From positions 62,001-126,000 of the forward strand of contig NZ_FQZK01000004.1 in NCBI RefSeq assembly GCF_900141985.1: a stretch of 64,000 bases of DNA, read 5' to 3'. The notes below the pieces were generated by a model, which saw only the letters and a program-made list of their open reading frames with translations, did no database searches and had not been told where the DNA came from. Position numbers and translations under genes: made by a program. The DNA is from Nocardiopsis flavescens (GTDB taxonomy: Bacteria; Actinomycetota; Actinomycetes; Streptosporangiales; Streptosporangiaceae). Positions 8,532 to 17,289 of the stretch are shown here, piece by piece; position 1 is the first letter of the stretch; every line of letters begins with the position of its first letter.

Positions 8532-10424
8532 TCATCTCCGGCCGGTCGGCATGAGCGATCTCAGGAACTCCCGGGTCTCCTCATCGGTGGAGTACAGGCG
8601 GCATGACTTCATCCCCCGGGTCATCAACACCCGGTAGGTGTTCAGGGCGAAGTCAAGGTACTGGTCGGTGTCGACCCCCCGCATCGCCTTGTCATGGCTC
8701 GTCTCAGGGTGCGCCTCCCAGCGATCGCCGCGCCGGACCAAGTCCGGGCCGATGATGACACCGGCGTCGTCGTACTCCAGACCCTGGGCGGTGTAGATGC
8801 AGCCCACCTGCCGCTCCCCGCCCTCCTGAGTGGCCCACAGCCAGCTCTCCGGGCCGACGGAACCGCCGGCTAGGTCCACGGTGTGCTGCTTGTGCAGGTT
8901 CCAGGGGCGGTGCCACTGCTGGGTATCACCGTGGGCGTTCTCCCATTCGATGACGACCCCGGGGAGTTCCTCGCCCAGTCGCACCTCCTCCCAGCCCCAG
9001 CAGAAGCCCGCGCTGATACGGGCGGCACGGTGCTCTTCCACGCGTTCCGCAAGCCATCGCTCCATCGACGACGGGTTCTCGGTGACGTCAAGGTCGTAGT
9101 CGTGTGCGTCCCACGCCCGAGGGGTTCCATAGAGCAGGTCGTCGATCCAGGCGACGAACTCCCGGGAGCCATTGCAGCGGAAGTTTCCGTTCAGGTCGTG
9201 GACGACGACGTCGATCTCGGAGTCGGCGCCAGCCGCGATGTCACGGATCTCCTTCTCCGTCACCCCTTCGCTAGGGCGGACCCGCTGGCGCTCGTCGAGG
9301 AAGACCACGACGACCGGGACGTCCGCGAGATTGTTGAGGACATAGCTGCCGAACCCCCCACTGAACCGGCGGTAGCGATGGACCTCGTCGATGATCATCA
9401 ACCCGCAGTCCTTCACCCTGTTCCTCGGCATCTGGAACAGGGGGGCGGACCCTGGGACGCCTACCGTTTCGCGCAGGGTCCTGGTGAGGGCTCCGGACGG
9501 TGTCCCGTACCGGGCCAGTACCGCCGGTTCGTTCAGGAAGTCCCCGAGCAGCCGCATGGCCAGTACCGTCTTGCCGCTGCCCGGTCCGCCGCGCACGATG
9601 ACGAAGGTGCGGCGACCGTCGTTCCGCAATCGCTGATCGACCGTGGCACGGATATCCAGGAATGCGGTCTGCTGGTCACCGACGAGCGTGAACGAGGGCT
9701 CCTTCCGGAGAGCCGCCACGACACCGTCCAACAACCTGGCCCCGGCGCGCCACCGGGCCTCGGCGAACTGCTTGAGGTCCTGCTCTCCGACTCCTCGGAG
9801 GTCTCCGCACAGGAAGTGGTCGCGCAGTTCCGCCGATCCGGACGCGGTTCGGACGTCGTCGCGGCCGATGACAGGGACCCGGAGCGCGGGGGGAGCCGCA
9901 TTGCGCATCTCCGCCGTCTGCTCCCGGTCAGCGTTGTGCAGGTAAGCGACACCACGCACGTTCAGTTCGACCGTGTCGGACTCGAACCAGTTCTCGAGGA
10001 AGGCCATGTAGCCGGCGGTCTGGGCGACCGGGTGGGTCGCGGGCTTCTCGTCACCCGGTACGCGCAGCAGGTTATTGGCCACGGGAGCGGCCCGGCTCCA
10101 CTGCTTCAACTCGACGACCACACCGGCCAGTCCGTTCTCGCCCCTTCCGAGAAGCAGAGCGTCCATGCGGCTGTTCGTGTCCAGGGTCGCGAACTCGAGG
10201 TGGATCCACAGGTCCTCGAGACCGGCCCGGACCAGGGCGTCCACCAGAGGTGGCCAGCTGTTACGCCAGCTGCGGACTTCGGACTCACTAGGAGTACCGA
10301 AGCCGATGGCCTCGTAGGCATCGACGCAGCGTTCGATGAACCCGGGCTGCTGGAGTGCCCGAGCGGTGTCACCGACGCTGGCGGCGTGGACGAAGCGGAG
10401 GGGGGTGGAGGGGGTCTGCGACAT
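8532..10424 (-). CDS. DUF2075 helicase with N-terminal ExK nuclease-like domain (copy A)
   Basis: A 630-residue protein with two parts. Residues about 30-250 look like a PD-(D/E)xK-type nuclease: Asp88 in RMDALLLG, then E105-x-K107 in GVVVELKQWS. Residues 270-630 form a DUF2075/SF1-like ATPase. Its Walker A is RGGPGSGKT (Lys285, Thr286) and Walker B IIDEVHR (D346, E347, H349). Later come FLDERQRV, NGNFRCNGS and a C-terminal block with GCIYTAQGLEYD and a TYRVLMTRGM arginine region. DUF2075 is a Schlafen-like helicase family, often found in defence loci. It is co-directional with the HNH gene upstream; the HNH stop and this ATG share one base (TGATG). A paralogue lies divergently at 11521-13395. 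Cytoplasmic action on nucleic acid is inferred. Confidence 0.8.
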   Translation of the reverse strand: MSQTPSTPLRFVHAASVGDTARALQQPGFIERCVDAYEAIGFGTPSESEVRSWRNSWPPLVDALVRAGLEDLWIHLEFATLDTNSRMDALLLGRGENGLAGVVVELKQWSRAAPVANNLLRVPGDEKPATHPVAQTAGYMAFLENWFESDTVELNVRGVAYLHNADREQTAEMRNAAPPALRVPVIGRDDVRTASGSAELRDHFLCGDLRGVGEQDLKQFAEARWRAGARLLDGVVAALRKEPSFTLVGDQQTAFLDIRATVDQRLRNDGRRTFVIVRGGPGSGKTVLAMRLLGDFLNEPAVLARYGTPSGALTRTLRETVGVPGSAPLFQMPRNRVKDCGLMIIDEVHRYRRFSGGFGSYVLNNLADVPVVVVFLDERQRVRPSEGVTEKEIRDIAAGADSEIDVVVHDLNGNFRCNGSREFVAWIDDLLYGTPRAWDAHDYDLDVTENPSSMERWLAERVEEHRAARISAGFCWGWEEVRLGEELPGVVIEWENAHGDTQQWHRPWNLHKQHTVDLAGGSVGPESWLWATQEGGERQVGCIYTAQGLEYDDAGVIIGPDLVRRGDRWEAHPETSHDKAMRGVDTDQYLDFALNTYRVLMTRGMKSCRLYSTDEETREFLRSLMPTGRR

Positions 10425-11383
10425 CAGCTCTCTTCTACTGCGGCGATGGTCCGACGGTGCCAGGCGAAGTAGTCGGCGTTCTTGGTGGAGAAGGCGAGGC
10501 AGTGCTCGCCGAGGCGCTGCGCCGCGGTGCTCAGTGCCCCGCCCTGGGCCTTGGAGGAGGGGCGGATACGACCGCCGGCGTCCACGTACACGAAGCCGTG
10601 TTCGAAGAGGGAGTCACAGCCGAGCGTGCAGGCGAACATGACGTTGCTGAGGTCACTTCGTTCCTGATGGTCGCTCTTGCTCCGGCGCTTGATGTGCGCG
10701 GTGTGGACGAGCCGCTTGGGCAGAACCTGTCCGCACAGGTCGCAGGGGACCTCGGTCCGACCCTTGAGCTTCTTCGCACGCAGCTTCTTCTGCTCGGCCC
10801 GGACGTGCACGTACGCGGAGATGTCGAGCACCGGGGGCAGGTCGCGCATGATCTGGTCGGCCGGGTCCTCCGGGTCGAGGAGCGCCTTCTCACCACCGTG
10901 CTCCTGGAGGGCTTCCTTCAGGGCCTGCTCCATGACGGACTCCCGGCTCTCCGGGAGGTAGGGCCCGCCTTGGGCACAGGCCGACCGGCGCAGGGCCTCG
11001 ATACCCTCGGGGCCGACGCGGGGGTGCTCCTTGGTGACGTCGTGGAGGGTCTCCTCGATCACCAACGGAACCCGGTAGGGGTAGACGTCGTCGTCCCAGA
11101 CCGGGGTGCCGTGCTGATAGAGGCCACCGGTCAGCCGGGCGACCACCACCTCGGGCACGGTCCTGGTCTGCGCCTCGGGCCTGGAGATTCGCCCCAGGCC
11201 CTCATGACCGAGGTAGAGGCGGTCGTCCTTCTTAAGCGAGGTGAGCACCTCGTGGTGCGCCTTCTTGTCCTCGACGGTATCGAGTTTCCACCCCCAGACG
11301 GACCGCTCGATGCCCCGGCGCAGGTTGGCGGTGCCCTTCTCACCCACGTAGACGTAGACCTCGGTGATATCTCTCTCGCCCAC
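10424..11383 (-). CDS. HNH endonuclease-like protein with possible N-terminal EVE/PUA-like region
   Basis: The GTG at 11383 is chosen because GGAAAGAG lies just upstream and the first residues (TEVYVYVGEKG) start a domain; 319 residues result. The N-terminal 110 residues hold small beta-rich motifs (YVYVGEK, DRLYLGHEGLG) that recall EVE/PUA-like modified-base binding folds; this is weak. The C-terminal part is an HNH/zinc finger: C214-x2-C217, H227-x2-H230 in HTAHIKRRS, Asn247 in DLSNVMFAC, C252-x3-C256 and His262. It shares one base with the DUF2075 copy A gene, so the two are coupled. A modification-dependent or guided DNA nuclease working with the DUF2075 proteins is a reasonable inference. 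Confidence 0.72.
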   Translation of the reverse strand: MGERDITEVYVYVGEKGTANLRRGIERSVWGWKLDTVEDKKAHHEVLTSLKKDDRLYLGHEGLGRISRPEAQTRTVPEVVVARLTGGLYQHGTPVWDDDVYPYRVPLVIEETLHDVTKEHPRVGPEGIEALRRSACAQGGPYLPESRESVMEQALKEALQEHGGEKALLDPEDPADQIMRDLPPVLDISAYVHVRAEQKKLRAKKLKGRTEVPCDLCGQVLPKRLVHTAHIKRRSKSDHQERSDLSNVMFACTLGCDSLFEHGFVYVDAGGRIRPSSKAQGGALSTAAQRLGEHCLAFSTKNADYFAWHRRTIAAVEES

Positions 11384-11520
11384 AATTCTCTTTCCGTCCG
11401 TGTTCCGACCGCTGCTCCCCGTTCGGGAACGGCTCTGTCGTAAGGGATCCTTATGGTACGAAGTCCCTGAGACACACCGGCTCCGCCCGGTCCCCCGCAG
11501 CCAGCCCCCTGGAGTGTGAC

Positions 11521-13395
11521 TTGACGGCCTACCGCCGCTCCGCGTCCTCCCTGTCCTCCCACGAGTCACCCATGGAGGCGGAACTGGGGGAACTGATCGC
11601 CGAACACGTGCGCTACACGTTCAAGCACTCCCCCTCACCCGCGGAGATCCGATCCTGGGAGCGGAGCCTTCCCGCCCTCGCGAGCGACCTGGTCGACGCG
11701 GGCCTGGGCGGAGTCGAGATGCTCGTCGAGTACAAGGTGCCGTTGAGTGACAAGCGGGTGGACGTCATACTGGCCGGCCTGCACCCGGTGACCGACGAAC
11801 CCAGCTATGTGGTGGTCGAGCTCAAGCAGTGGAGCGAGGCCGAGTCCGTGGAGGACGACCCGACGATGGTCCTGGTCCCCGCTCAACCGGGCGGCCCCAA
11901 GCTCCATCCGGTCCTGCAGGTGCAGCAGTACTGCGACTACATCGGCGACTTCGTCGCCTCCCTGGACGCCCCTGCCGAGCAGCTGCGCGGCGCAGCCTAC
12001 CTGCACAACGCCTACGACCCGGCCGTCCGTGACCTCTTCGACCTGCCCCAAGATGACCGCGGACGGCTGTTCACCGCCCAGCACCGCGGTGAGTTCCTCG
12101 ACTTCCTCAAGGGCAGGCTGGCTCCCAAGTCCGGCGTCGAGGCGGGCGACCGGTTGCTGAACGGGAAGATCCGGCCCAGCAAGCAACTCATGGGCGTGGC
12201 GGCCGAGGAGGTCAAGAACCGCTCGCAGTTCATCCTGCTCGACGAGCAGAGACTCGCCTTCCAGACCGTCCTGCACGCGGTGGAGCGCGCCCACGAGGAG
12301 GACCGCAAGACCGCCGTCATCATCAGTGGTGGTCCGGGCAGCGGTAAGAGCGTCGTGGCGCTCTCTCTGCTCGGGGAACTCTCCCGCAAGGGTGTGAGCA
12401 CCCTGCACGCCACCGGTTCACAGGCGTTCACCAAGACCATGCGCAGGGTGGCGGGCAAGGGCAGTACCCGGGTCCAGAGCATGTTCAAGTACTTCAACAG
12501 CTTCATGGACGCCTCGAAGAACCAGTTCGAGGTCCTGATCTGCGACGAGGCCCACCGCATCCGGGAGACCTCCGCGAACCGCTACACCCGCAAGGAGTTC
12601 CGCACCGGCCGCCCGCAGGTCGAGGAACTGTTGGCGGCGGCCCGGGTACCGGTGTTCCTCCTGGACGAACACCAGGTGGTGCGCCCCGGGGAAATGGGCA
12701 CTGTGGCGACCATCCGCGAGCACGCGGAGGCTTTGGGACTGCAGGTGGCCCAGGTCGACTTGTCGGGACAGTTCCGCTGCGGCGGCAGTGCCCGCTACGA
12801 GCACTGGGTGCTGCGCCTGCTCGGCCTCGCGCCCGGTGGGCCGGTTTCCTGGGAGGGGGACGAGGACTTCGGCCTTCGCACCGCTCCCTCCCCCGAGGAG
12901 TTGGAGGCCCATCTGCGTTCTTTCGTCGAGTCCGGAGAGTCCGCACGAATCAGCGCCGGATACTGCTGGCCGTGGAGCAAGGCCGAGAAGGACCGGCCCC
13001 TGGCCGACGACGTGCGGATCGGCGGATGGGGACGCCCCTGGAACAGCCGACTGGAGACCTGGCTGCCCGGCGCCCCGCCCAGCGCGCTCTGGGCGACGGA
13101 GGAGGGCGGGTTCGACCAGGTCGGCTGCGTCTACACCGCACAGGGGTTCGAGTACGACAGGTCCGGGGTGATCCTGGGGCCGGACCTGGTGTTCCGCGAC
13201 GGCCACCTGGTCGTCGACCGCAAGGCCAACCGAGACCCGGCGCTGACCAGCAAGGCCACGGACCAGGAGGCGGAGTCGCTCATCCGCAACACCTACAAGG
13301 TCCTGCTCACACGCGGCATGCGGGAGACCGTGCTGTTCTCCACGGACCCGGAGACCCAGGAGTACCTGGAGTCGCTGATCGGAACTCGGGGCTGA
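11521..13395 (+). CDS. DUF2075 helicase with N-terminal ExK nuclease-like domain (copy B)
   Basis: A 624-residue paralogue of the protein at 8532-10424 with the same two-part plan. The nuclease-like part has Asp81 in RVDVILAG and E100-x-K102 in VVVELKQW. The ATPase part has Walker A SGGPGSGKS (Lys276, Ser277), Walker B ICDEAHR (D342, E343, H345), FLLDEHQVV, SGQFRCGGS, GCVYTAQGFEYD and YKVLLTRGMRE. The TTG at 11521 follows GGAG by 6 bases and gives an N-terminus starting MTAYRRS; the ATG at 11572 is an alternative. The copies are similar at motif level but clearly diverged, so this is not a recent duplication. It is divergent from the HNH gene across 137 bases, which probably hold the promoters of both transcripts. 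Confidence 0.8.
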   Translation: MTAYRRSASSLSSHESPMEAELGELIAEHVRYTFKHSPSPAEIRSWERSLPALASDLVDAGLGGVEMLVEYKVPLSDKRVDVILAGLHPVTDEPSYVVVELKQWSEAESVEDDPTMVLVPAQPGGPKLHPVLQVQQYCDYIGDFVASLDAPAEQLRGAAYLHNAYDPAVRDLFDLPQDDRGRLFTAQHRGEFLDFLKGRLAPKSGVEAGDRLLNGKIRPSKQLMGVAAEEVKNRSQFILLDEQRLAFQTVLHAVERAHEEDRKTAVIISGGPGSGKSVVALSLLGELSRKGVSTLHATGSQAFTKTMRRVAGKGSTRVQSMFKYFNSFMDASKNQFEVLICDEAHRIRETSANRYTRKEFRTGRPQVEELLAAARVPVFLLDEHQVVRPGEMGTVATIREHAEALGLQVAQVDLSGQFRCGGSARYEHWVLRLLGLAPGGPVSWEGDEDFGLRTAPSPEELEAHLRSFVESGESARISAGYCWPWSKAEKDRPLADDVRIGGWGRPWNSRLETWLPGAPPSALWATEEGGFDQVGCVYTAQGFEYDRSGVILGPDLVFRDGHLVVDRKANRDPALTSKATDQEAESLIRNTYKVLLTRGMRETVLFSTDPETQEYLESLIGTRG

Positions 13396-13403
13396 CAAGG
13401 CCG

Positions 13404-13441
13404 GGCTGCGGAGGGGGCGTCTTTGTACTCCCTCCGCAGCC
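13404..13441 (+). terminator. Terminator hairpin closing the defence island
   Basis: A perfect 12-bp stem (GGCTGCGGAGGG with its complement at 13430-13441) encloses a 14-base loop, 9 bases after the DUF2075 copy B stop. No strong T run follows, as is common in actinomycetes. The remaining 300 bases to 13743 show no gene. Confidence 0.65.
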
Positions 13442-13743
13442 ACGATGGTCTCCGGAGGCAAGGTTGCACCCAACGGTCTCGGCTCGCGAGCACGTACGCG
13501 CACAGGCGCGCTCGGCGTCGGCGGAGAAACCTCAAGGGCCTGGAGAGCGCGCCTGACCGCGGTGGATCAGGTTCCGTGACGGATGTTCCTGGGGCCGCCG
13601 TGTTCCGGGGATACACGACGGGATAAAGCGCACGGGACCGCATAGGCCGGGTGCAGGCCATGGAGAGCCGAACGGCGGCGTCCGCGCCTTCAGCTTCGCG
13701 GCACGTCGATCTCCCATGACCGCACCTTGTCCGCGAGAGCGGA

Positions 13744-14535
13744 TCAGGGCTTGTCACCCCAGAGCCATTCGGGGTCCATGCCCGCTGTGAGGTGGTCGCG
13801 CACGGTGTCCCTCGCCAACGGCCTGAGGCAGCTGTCGGCGACACGGGAGTGACCACCCGGATCCGGGCAGATCAGGACGGCGAAGACCCGCAAGTGGAGA
13901 ACGGCGGAGGGCAGGTCCGTGCCCAGCAGCACGTGCGCGCTCCTCCACAGCAGGCGCAGCGCCACCTCCGCGAGCATGGTGCGCACCCGCCCCCACTCGG
14001 CGGCATCACCGTGCTCCAGGACCGCCGCTCCGACCTCGTCGGGCACCCTGCCCAGGAGATCGGCACCCCGGTCCAGGACATTCGCGATCTCGGCCAGCAG
14101 GTCGCACCAGAAGTGGCCCGCAACGGCCCGGCCGTAGTCGGCGAAGGCCGGTTCGGTGTCCGAGCACTGTGCTGCGAAAGCAGCCAACCCGTCGCCGAAG
14201 ACGTCCCGGTGGATGGCGTTGCCGAGTTTCTCCAAGCGCTCGACGGTATCTTCGTGTTCTGCGAGCCAGGAGACCACGGCGGCGACGGCGACCGCTCCGC
14301 CGGCCCGCCGCAGGTACCGGGTGGGAGCCTTGCGGCGGTTCTCCTGGAAACGGCGCCGCTGCTCCCACCACTGACGCTCGGCGGGCTCACTCAGCTCCCG
14401 CACCCCTTCGCCGCCCCTGCGGGCCCGTTCCAGGTGTCCGGACCATCCGTGCAGACTGCCTCCGCAGGTGGAACAGACACAGGTGGGCCTGACGGCCTGC
14501 TCGCATCGCTTGCTGTGCTCGGGGGTGGGCTGCAC
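13744..14535 (-). CDS. Hypothetical protein with N-terminal Cys motif
   Basis: The GTG at 14535 is chosen because GGAGG lies four bases upstream; a GTG at 14601 without a ribosome site would add 22 residues. The 263-residue product starts with a cysteine cluster, CVCSTCGG followed by LHGW, that may bind metal. A charged helix follows, then a small hydrophobic helix (AGGAVAVAAVVSWLAEHE). The rest is mostly helical with conserved-looking Trp and His residues (GHFWCDLLAEIANVLDRG). It ends EWLWGDKP. No catalytic motif is recognised. It stands alone between the island terminator and a decayed SDR gene. Confidence 0.6.
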   Translation of the reverse strand: MQPTPEHSKRCEQAVRPTCVCSTCGGSLHGWSGHLERARRGGEGVRELSEPAERQWWEQRRRFQENRRKAPTRYLRRAGGAVAVAAVVSWLAEHEDTVERLEKLGNAIHRDVFGDGLAAFAAQCSDTEPAFADYGRAVAGHFWCDLLAEIANVLDRGADLLGRVPDEVGAAVLEHGDAAEWGRVRTMLAEVALRLLWRSAHVLLGTDLPSAVLHLRVFAVLICPDPGGHSRVADSCLRPLARDTVRDHLTAGMDPEWLWGDKP

Positions 14536-14762
14536 AGAACCTCCGGGGGTTGGAGACGGTGCCGGCTCGAATGAGCCGTCCCCACGGTGCCCCGCGAACA
14601 CCGGTACCGGGTACCCCGCCGGGAGCCACTCTCCTGTGTCCGCAGGGGCACGGCGCCCTTGCCCTGCCGGGTTCGACGAACTCTCGGATCCGGAGACGCA
14701 GCCCTTGTGGTCTGTCGAGCGGGGGACCCGCGTAGGCGGGATTGCGGAGGCAGTGCACGTCG

Positions 14763-15625
14763 TCAGGTGGTGGGGAAGGAGTCCCGGTCGGTTCCTCCGA
14801 GGCGCGCCAGACGCGGGCGGCCTCCGGGGCGCTGCGCAGGGTCGGTTACAGACGCTGCTCGGCGGGCGGCCCTCCGAGCCTGCCGAGGCCGCTGGGGCTG
14901 TAGAACACGCCGGGTCGGGCGTCGGGGAAGGTCGCGGCCGTCAGCGCGGGCAGAGCCGCCGTCCGGAGGGCGCCCAGCAGGATGCCGCGGGCCGACAGGG
15001 CCCGGATCCGGCCGATGTGCGGGGTGTCCTCCCCGCGGCCGAGTTCGGGGGGCGGCGAGGAGGCTGGCCAGGGCCGCTCCGGGATGGGCGAGGTTGCTGG
15101 TGACGCCCCGGCCGTGGGCCCTGCTGCGGCGGTCCGGTTCGAGGCCGAACAGCCCGAAGGCGATCTTGGACCGGTTGTACACGCGCATCTCGTGGTGGGA
15201 GCGCTGCCGGTTCAGGTCCTCCCGGTGGAGGGCGCCGCGGCGGGTGGAGACGCTGATCTGCGAGGTCACCCGTGCCCGGCCGGCGCGCAGCAGCGGGAGG
15301 AGGCCGACCCGGGCGACGTGGCCGAGGTGGTGGGTGCCGAACTACAGCTCGTACCCGTCGGCCGTGGTCCGGCGGCCCGGGGCCGCACTACGCCGGCGTT
15401 GTTGAAGAGGAGGTGGATCGGTCGGCCCTCCTCGCGCAGGGTGTCGCCGAGGGCCGTGACCGATTCGAGCGAGGACGGGGCGAGGCTGTGCAGCGAGACG
15501 TCGGCGCCGGGTGCCGCACGCCGGCTCTCGGCGATCCCCGGTCCCATGCCGTCGTTCGCGCCGGTGACGACGGCGCGTCCTCCGGTGAGGTCCGGCACGG
15601 TGATGTCGATGGGTCGTCGTGGCAT
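14763..15625 (-). pseudogene. Decayed short-chain dehydrogenase/reductase gene
   Basis: An SDR gene readable only across frames. The first frame gives MPRRPIDITVPDLTGG, the nucleotide-binding VVTGANDGMG and the LLFNNAGVV motif. After a frameshift near 15400 it continues TTADGYEL, hits a TAG at about 15342 where Gln is expected, then FGTHHLGHVARVGLLPLL, TSQISVSTRRGAL and the active-site-like YNRSK. A further frameshift near 15050 is needed to read ARPGVFYSPSGLG. The layout matches retinol-dehydrogenase-type SDRs of about 300 residues. No function can remain unless these are sequence errors, since two frameshifts and one nonsense codon are required. Confidence 0.75.
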
Positions 15626-16066
15626 GGTCCTGCTCCTTCATGTCGTGTGGCCGCGGGCGTGCCGACCGGGCCGTCCCGGGCCCCGCTCCGGGCGGGGCGG
15701 CGGGGCCTCTGACCGCCGCCCGGGTACCGCCCGGGCCCTGTCGGCGATCCTCGGCGGGCGGAACGGGCCTGTACAGGGCCCGGCGATCCCAGGCCCACCG
15801 GGCCGCCACTGCGTCCCGCGGGGGGTTCGGCGGGCCGGAAGCGGCGACGGCCGGGGGCAGAGAGGTGCCCGCGAAGGCGCGGCGGACCACCGGGGTCACC
15901 CCAGGTCGCGGGCGGACGGCTCTTCGGGGGTGACGTGGCGGCGGGCGCCGGAACGGGTAAGCCGCAGGCGGGGAGGGCCCCGGATTTCCAGGCGATAGAT
16001 TCTCTACTCGGTCGGTATTCTCGCGGCGCGTGCCCGCGGCCCGGACGAGCAGTGAGGTGGACGGTC
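15626..16066. other. Spacer upstream of a small conserved gene
   Basis: No gene is seen. The last 70 bases are AT-richer and hold TATTCT (about 16014-16019), a possible -10 box for the small gene at 16067; no good -35 was found. The rest is GC-rich and featureless. Confidence 0.35.
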
Positions 16067-16261
16067 ATGGACAAACCGCGCGGAGACGACTCGTTCTCGT
16101 TGCTGTACAGGGTGGGGTTCCGCATCAACTACGCCCTGCTGCACGTCATGGGTCCGGCGGCGCTGTCTCCTGAGGCCGACCCGGCGCAGCGCGCGAAGAA
16201 GGAGTACGAGCGCCGGCGCGAACTCCACCGGGCGTGGAAGGCGGAGCAGCGGTCCGCCTAG
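16067..16261 (+). CDS. Small conserved actinobacterial protein
   Basis: A 64-residue basic protein starting MDKPRGDDSFSLLYRVGF. A central hydrophobic stretch (INYALLHVMGPAAL) is followed by a charged C-terminal helix (RAKKEYERRRELHRAWKAE). The ATG follows GAGGTGG. The segment LLYRVGFRINYALLHVMGP recalls small uncharacterised actinobacterial proteins I have seen, but I know no function. It is too short for most gene finders, yet its composition and ribosome site support it. Confidence 0.65.
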   Translation: MDKPRGDDSFSLLYRVGFRINYALLHVMGPAALSPEADPAQRAKKEYERRRELHRAWKAEQRSA

Positions 16262-17289
16262 CGGAAACGCGCACGGCGCGTCCGTAGATGCGGGCGCCCC
16301 CACGGGAGCAGTGCCCGCCCCCGGCCGGACGGCGTCCTGCCGGGTACCGGGCGACCAGGCGGCCCCTTCCCCGGGCTCTGCGGGATCCGTGGGCGGCACC
16401 CTCCCGCCCCACGGCCCCTGCCATCGCTCCGTTCGCCCGGCGGCCGGCTTCCTCAAGACCCGGCACACCGAGACCCGCACATCGACCGTGCGGCCCGCCC
16501 GGCCCTTTTCCACTGTTCCCGGTGTGCCGCGGCAGACGGACACCGATACGCAGGACCGGTCGGCGGGCCCAGGCGGCGGAAAGTCCGGTCGTGGGCCGCC
16601 CCCTCCGCGCCACCGGCTCAGCCGTTCACGCGACCGGGACGCGTGGCTCCCGGACTCCGGTGGCACCGCGGATCAGCGCCTCGTCCATGCATCGCCCGAA
16701 GGCGGGAACGGAGGCTCCCGCTCCGGCCACAGGCCGAGTGGGCCCTGCACGAGCGGGTCCGCCGACAGGGGTGGGGCCGCCCCCGTGGTCCGCGCTCCGT
16801 GGGGGCCCGCCGGGAGGCGGCGGAGGAGCCGACCGCCCTCCCGTGAACGGCACCGCCACTCGGCCCCTTCGCCCCGCCTCCGCGACGTCGCCGCATCCAC
16901 GGGCCGGCCCACCGCCGGGTCCGGCGCCCAGCGCTCCGCGGGGGTCTCGACCGACGATCGCGTCCCGTATCGGCCGGGACGGACGGCGGACCACGGCGGA
17001 CACGGGGCACCCGCACCGCCCCTGAGCGGGGATTCGGATGTCCGGCGCGGGAGATCTCGACGGTCACTTGTGAGGGGGCCCGGCGCGCTGAACGGGGGTT
17101 TCGGGCGGTCGGGGCGGTGGGGGGCGGGTTGTTTCGGGGGTGGGGGCGGGATAGATCCGGGCCGTTGCGGAAAGTGTGTGCTGTTTGAACGAAACCGCCC
17201 CCGGTACGGACCGGCGGACGATAGAACGGTGGGCGTTGCGCGCGGTGATGAGTTCGTCGCGGACGGTGCGATGAGAGCGGGGAACGGGA
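16262..17289. other. GC-rich 1-kb region without a supported gene
   Basis: Long frames exist on both strands but have the Pro/Arg/Gly composition of shadow frames, with no ribosome sites or motifs. The last 200 bases (17090-17289) have G runs, then an AT-richer stretch around 17165-17235 that could carry the promoter of the gene at 17290. No hairpin terminator was picked out with confidence. Confidence 0.4.

Noticed and set aside
8883-10472. Long plus-strand frame opposite the DUF2075 copy A gene
   Set aside because: It mirrors a gene with strong helicase motifs and has no ribosome site or protein-like features.
11420-11460. Imperfect AAGG/CCTT dyad in the divergent DUF2075-HNH spacer
   Set aside because: The arms do not match symmetrically and the site is too short to call an operator.
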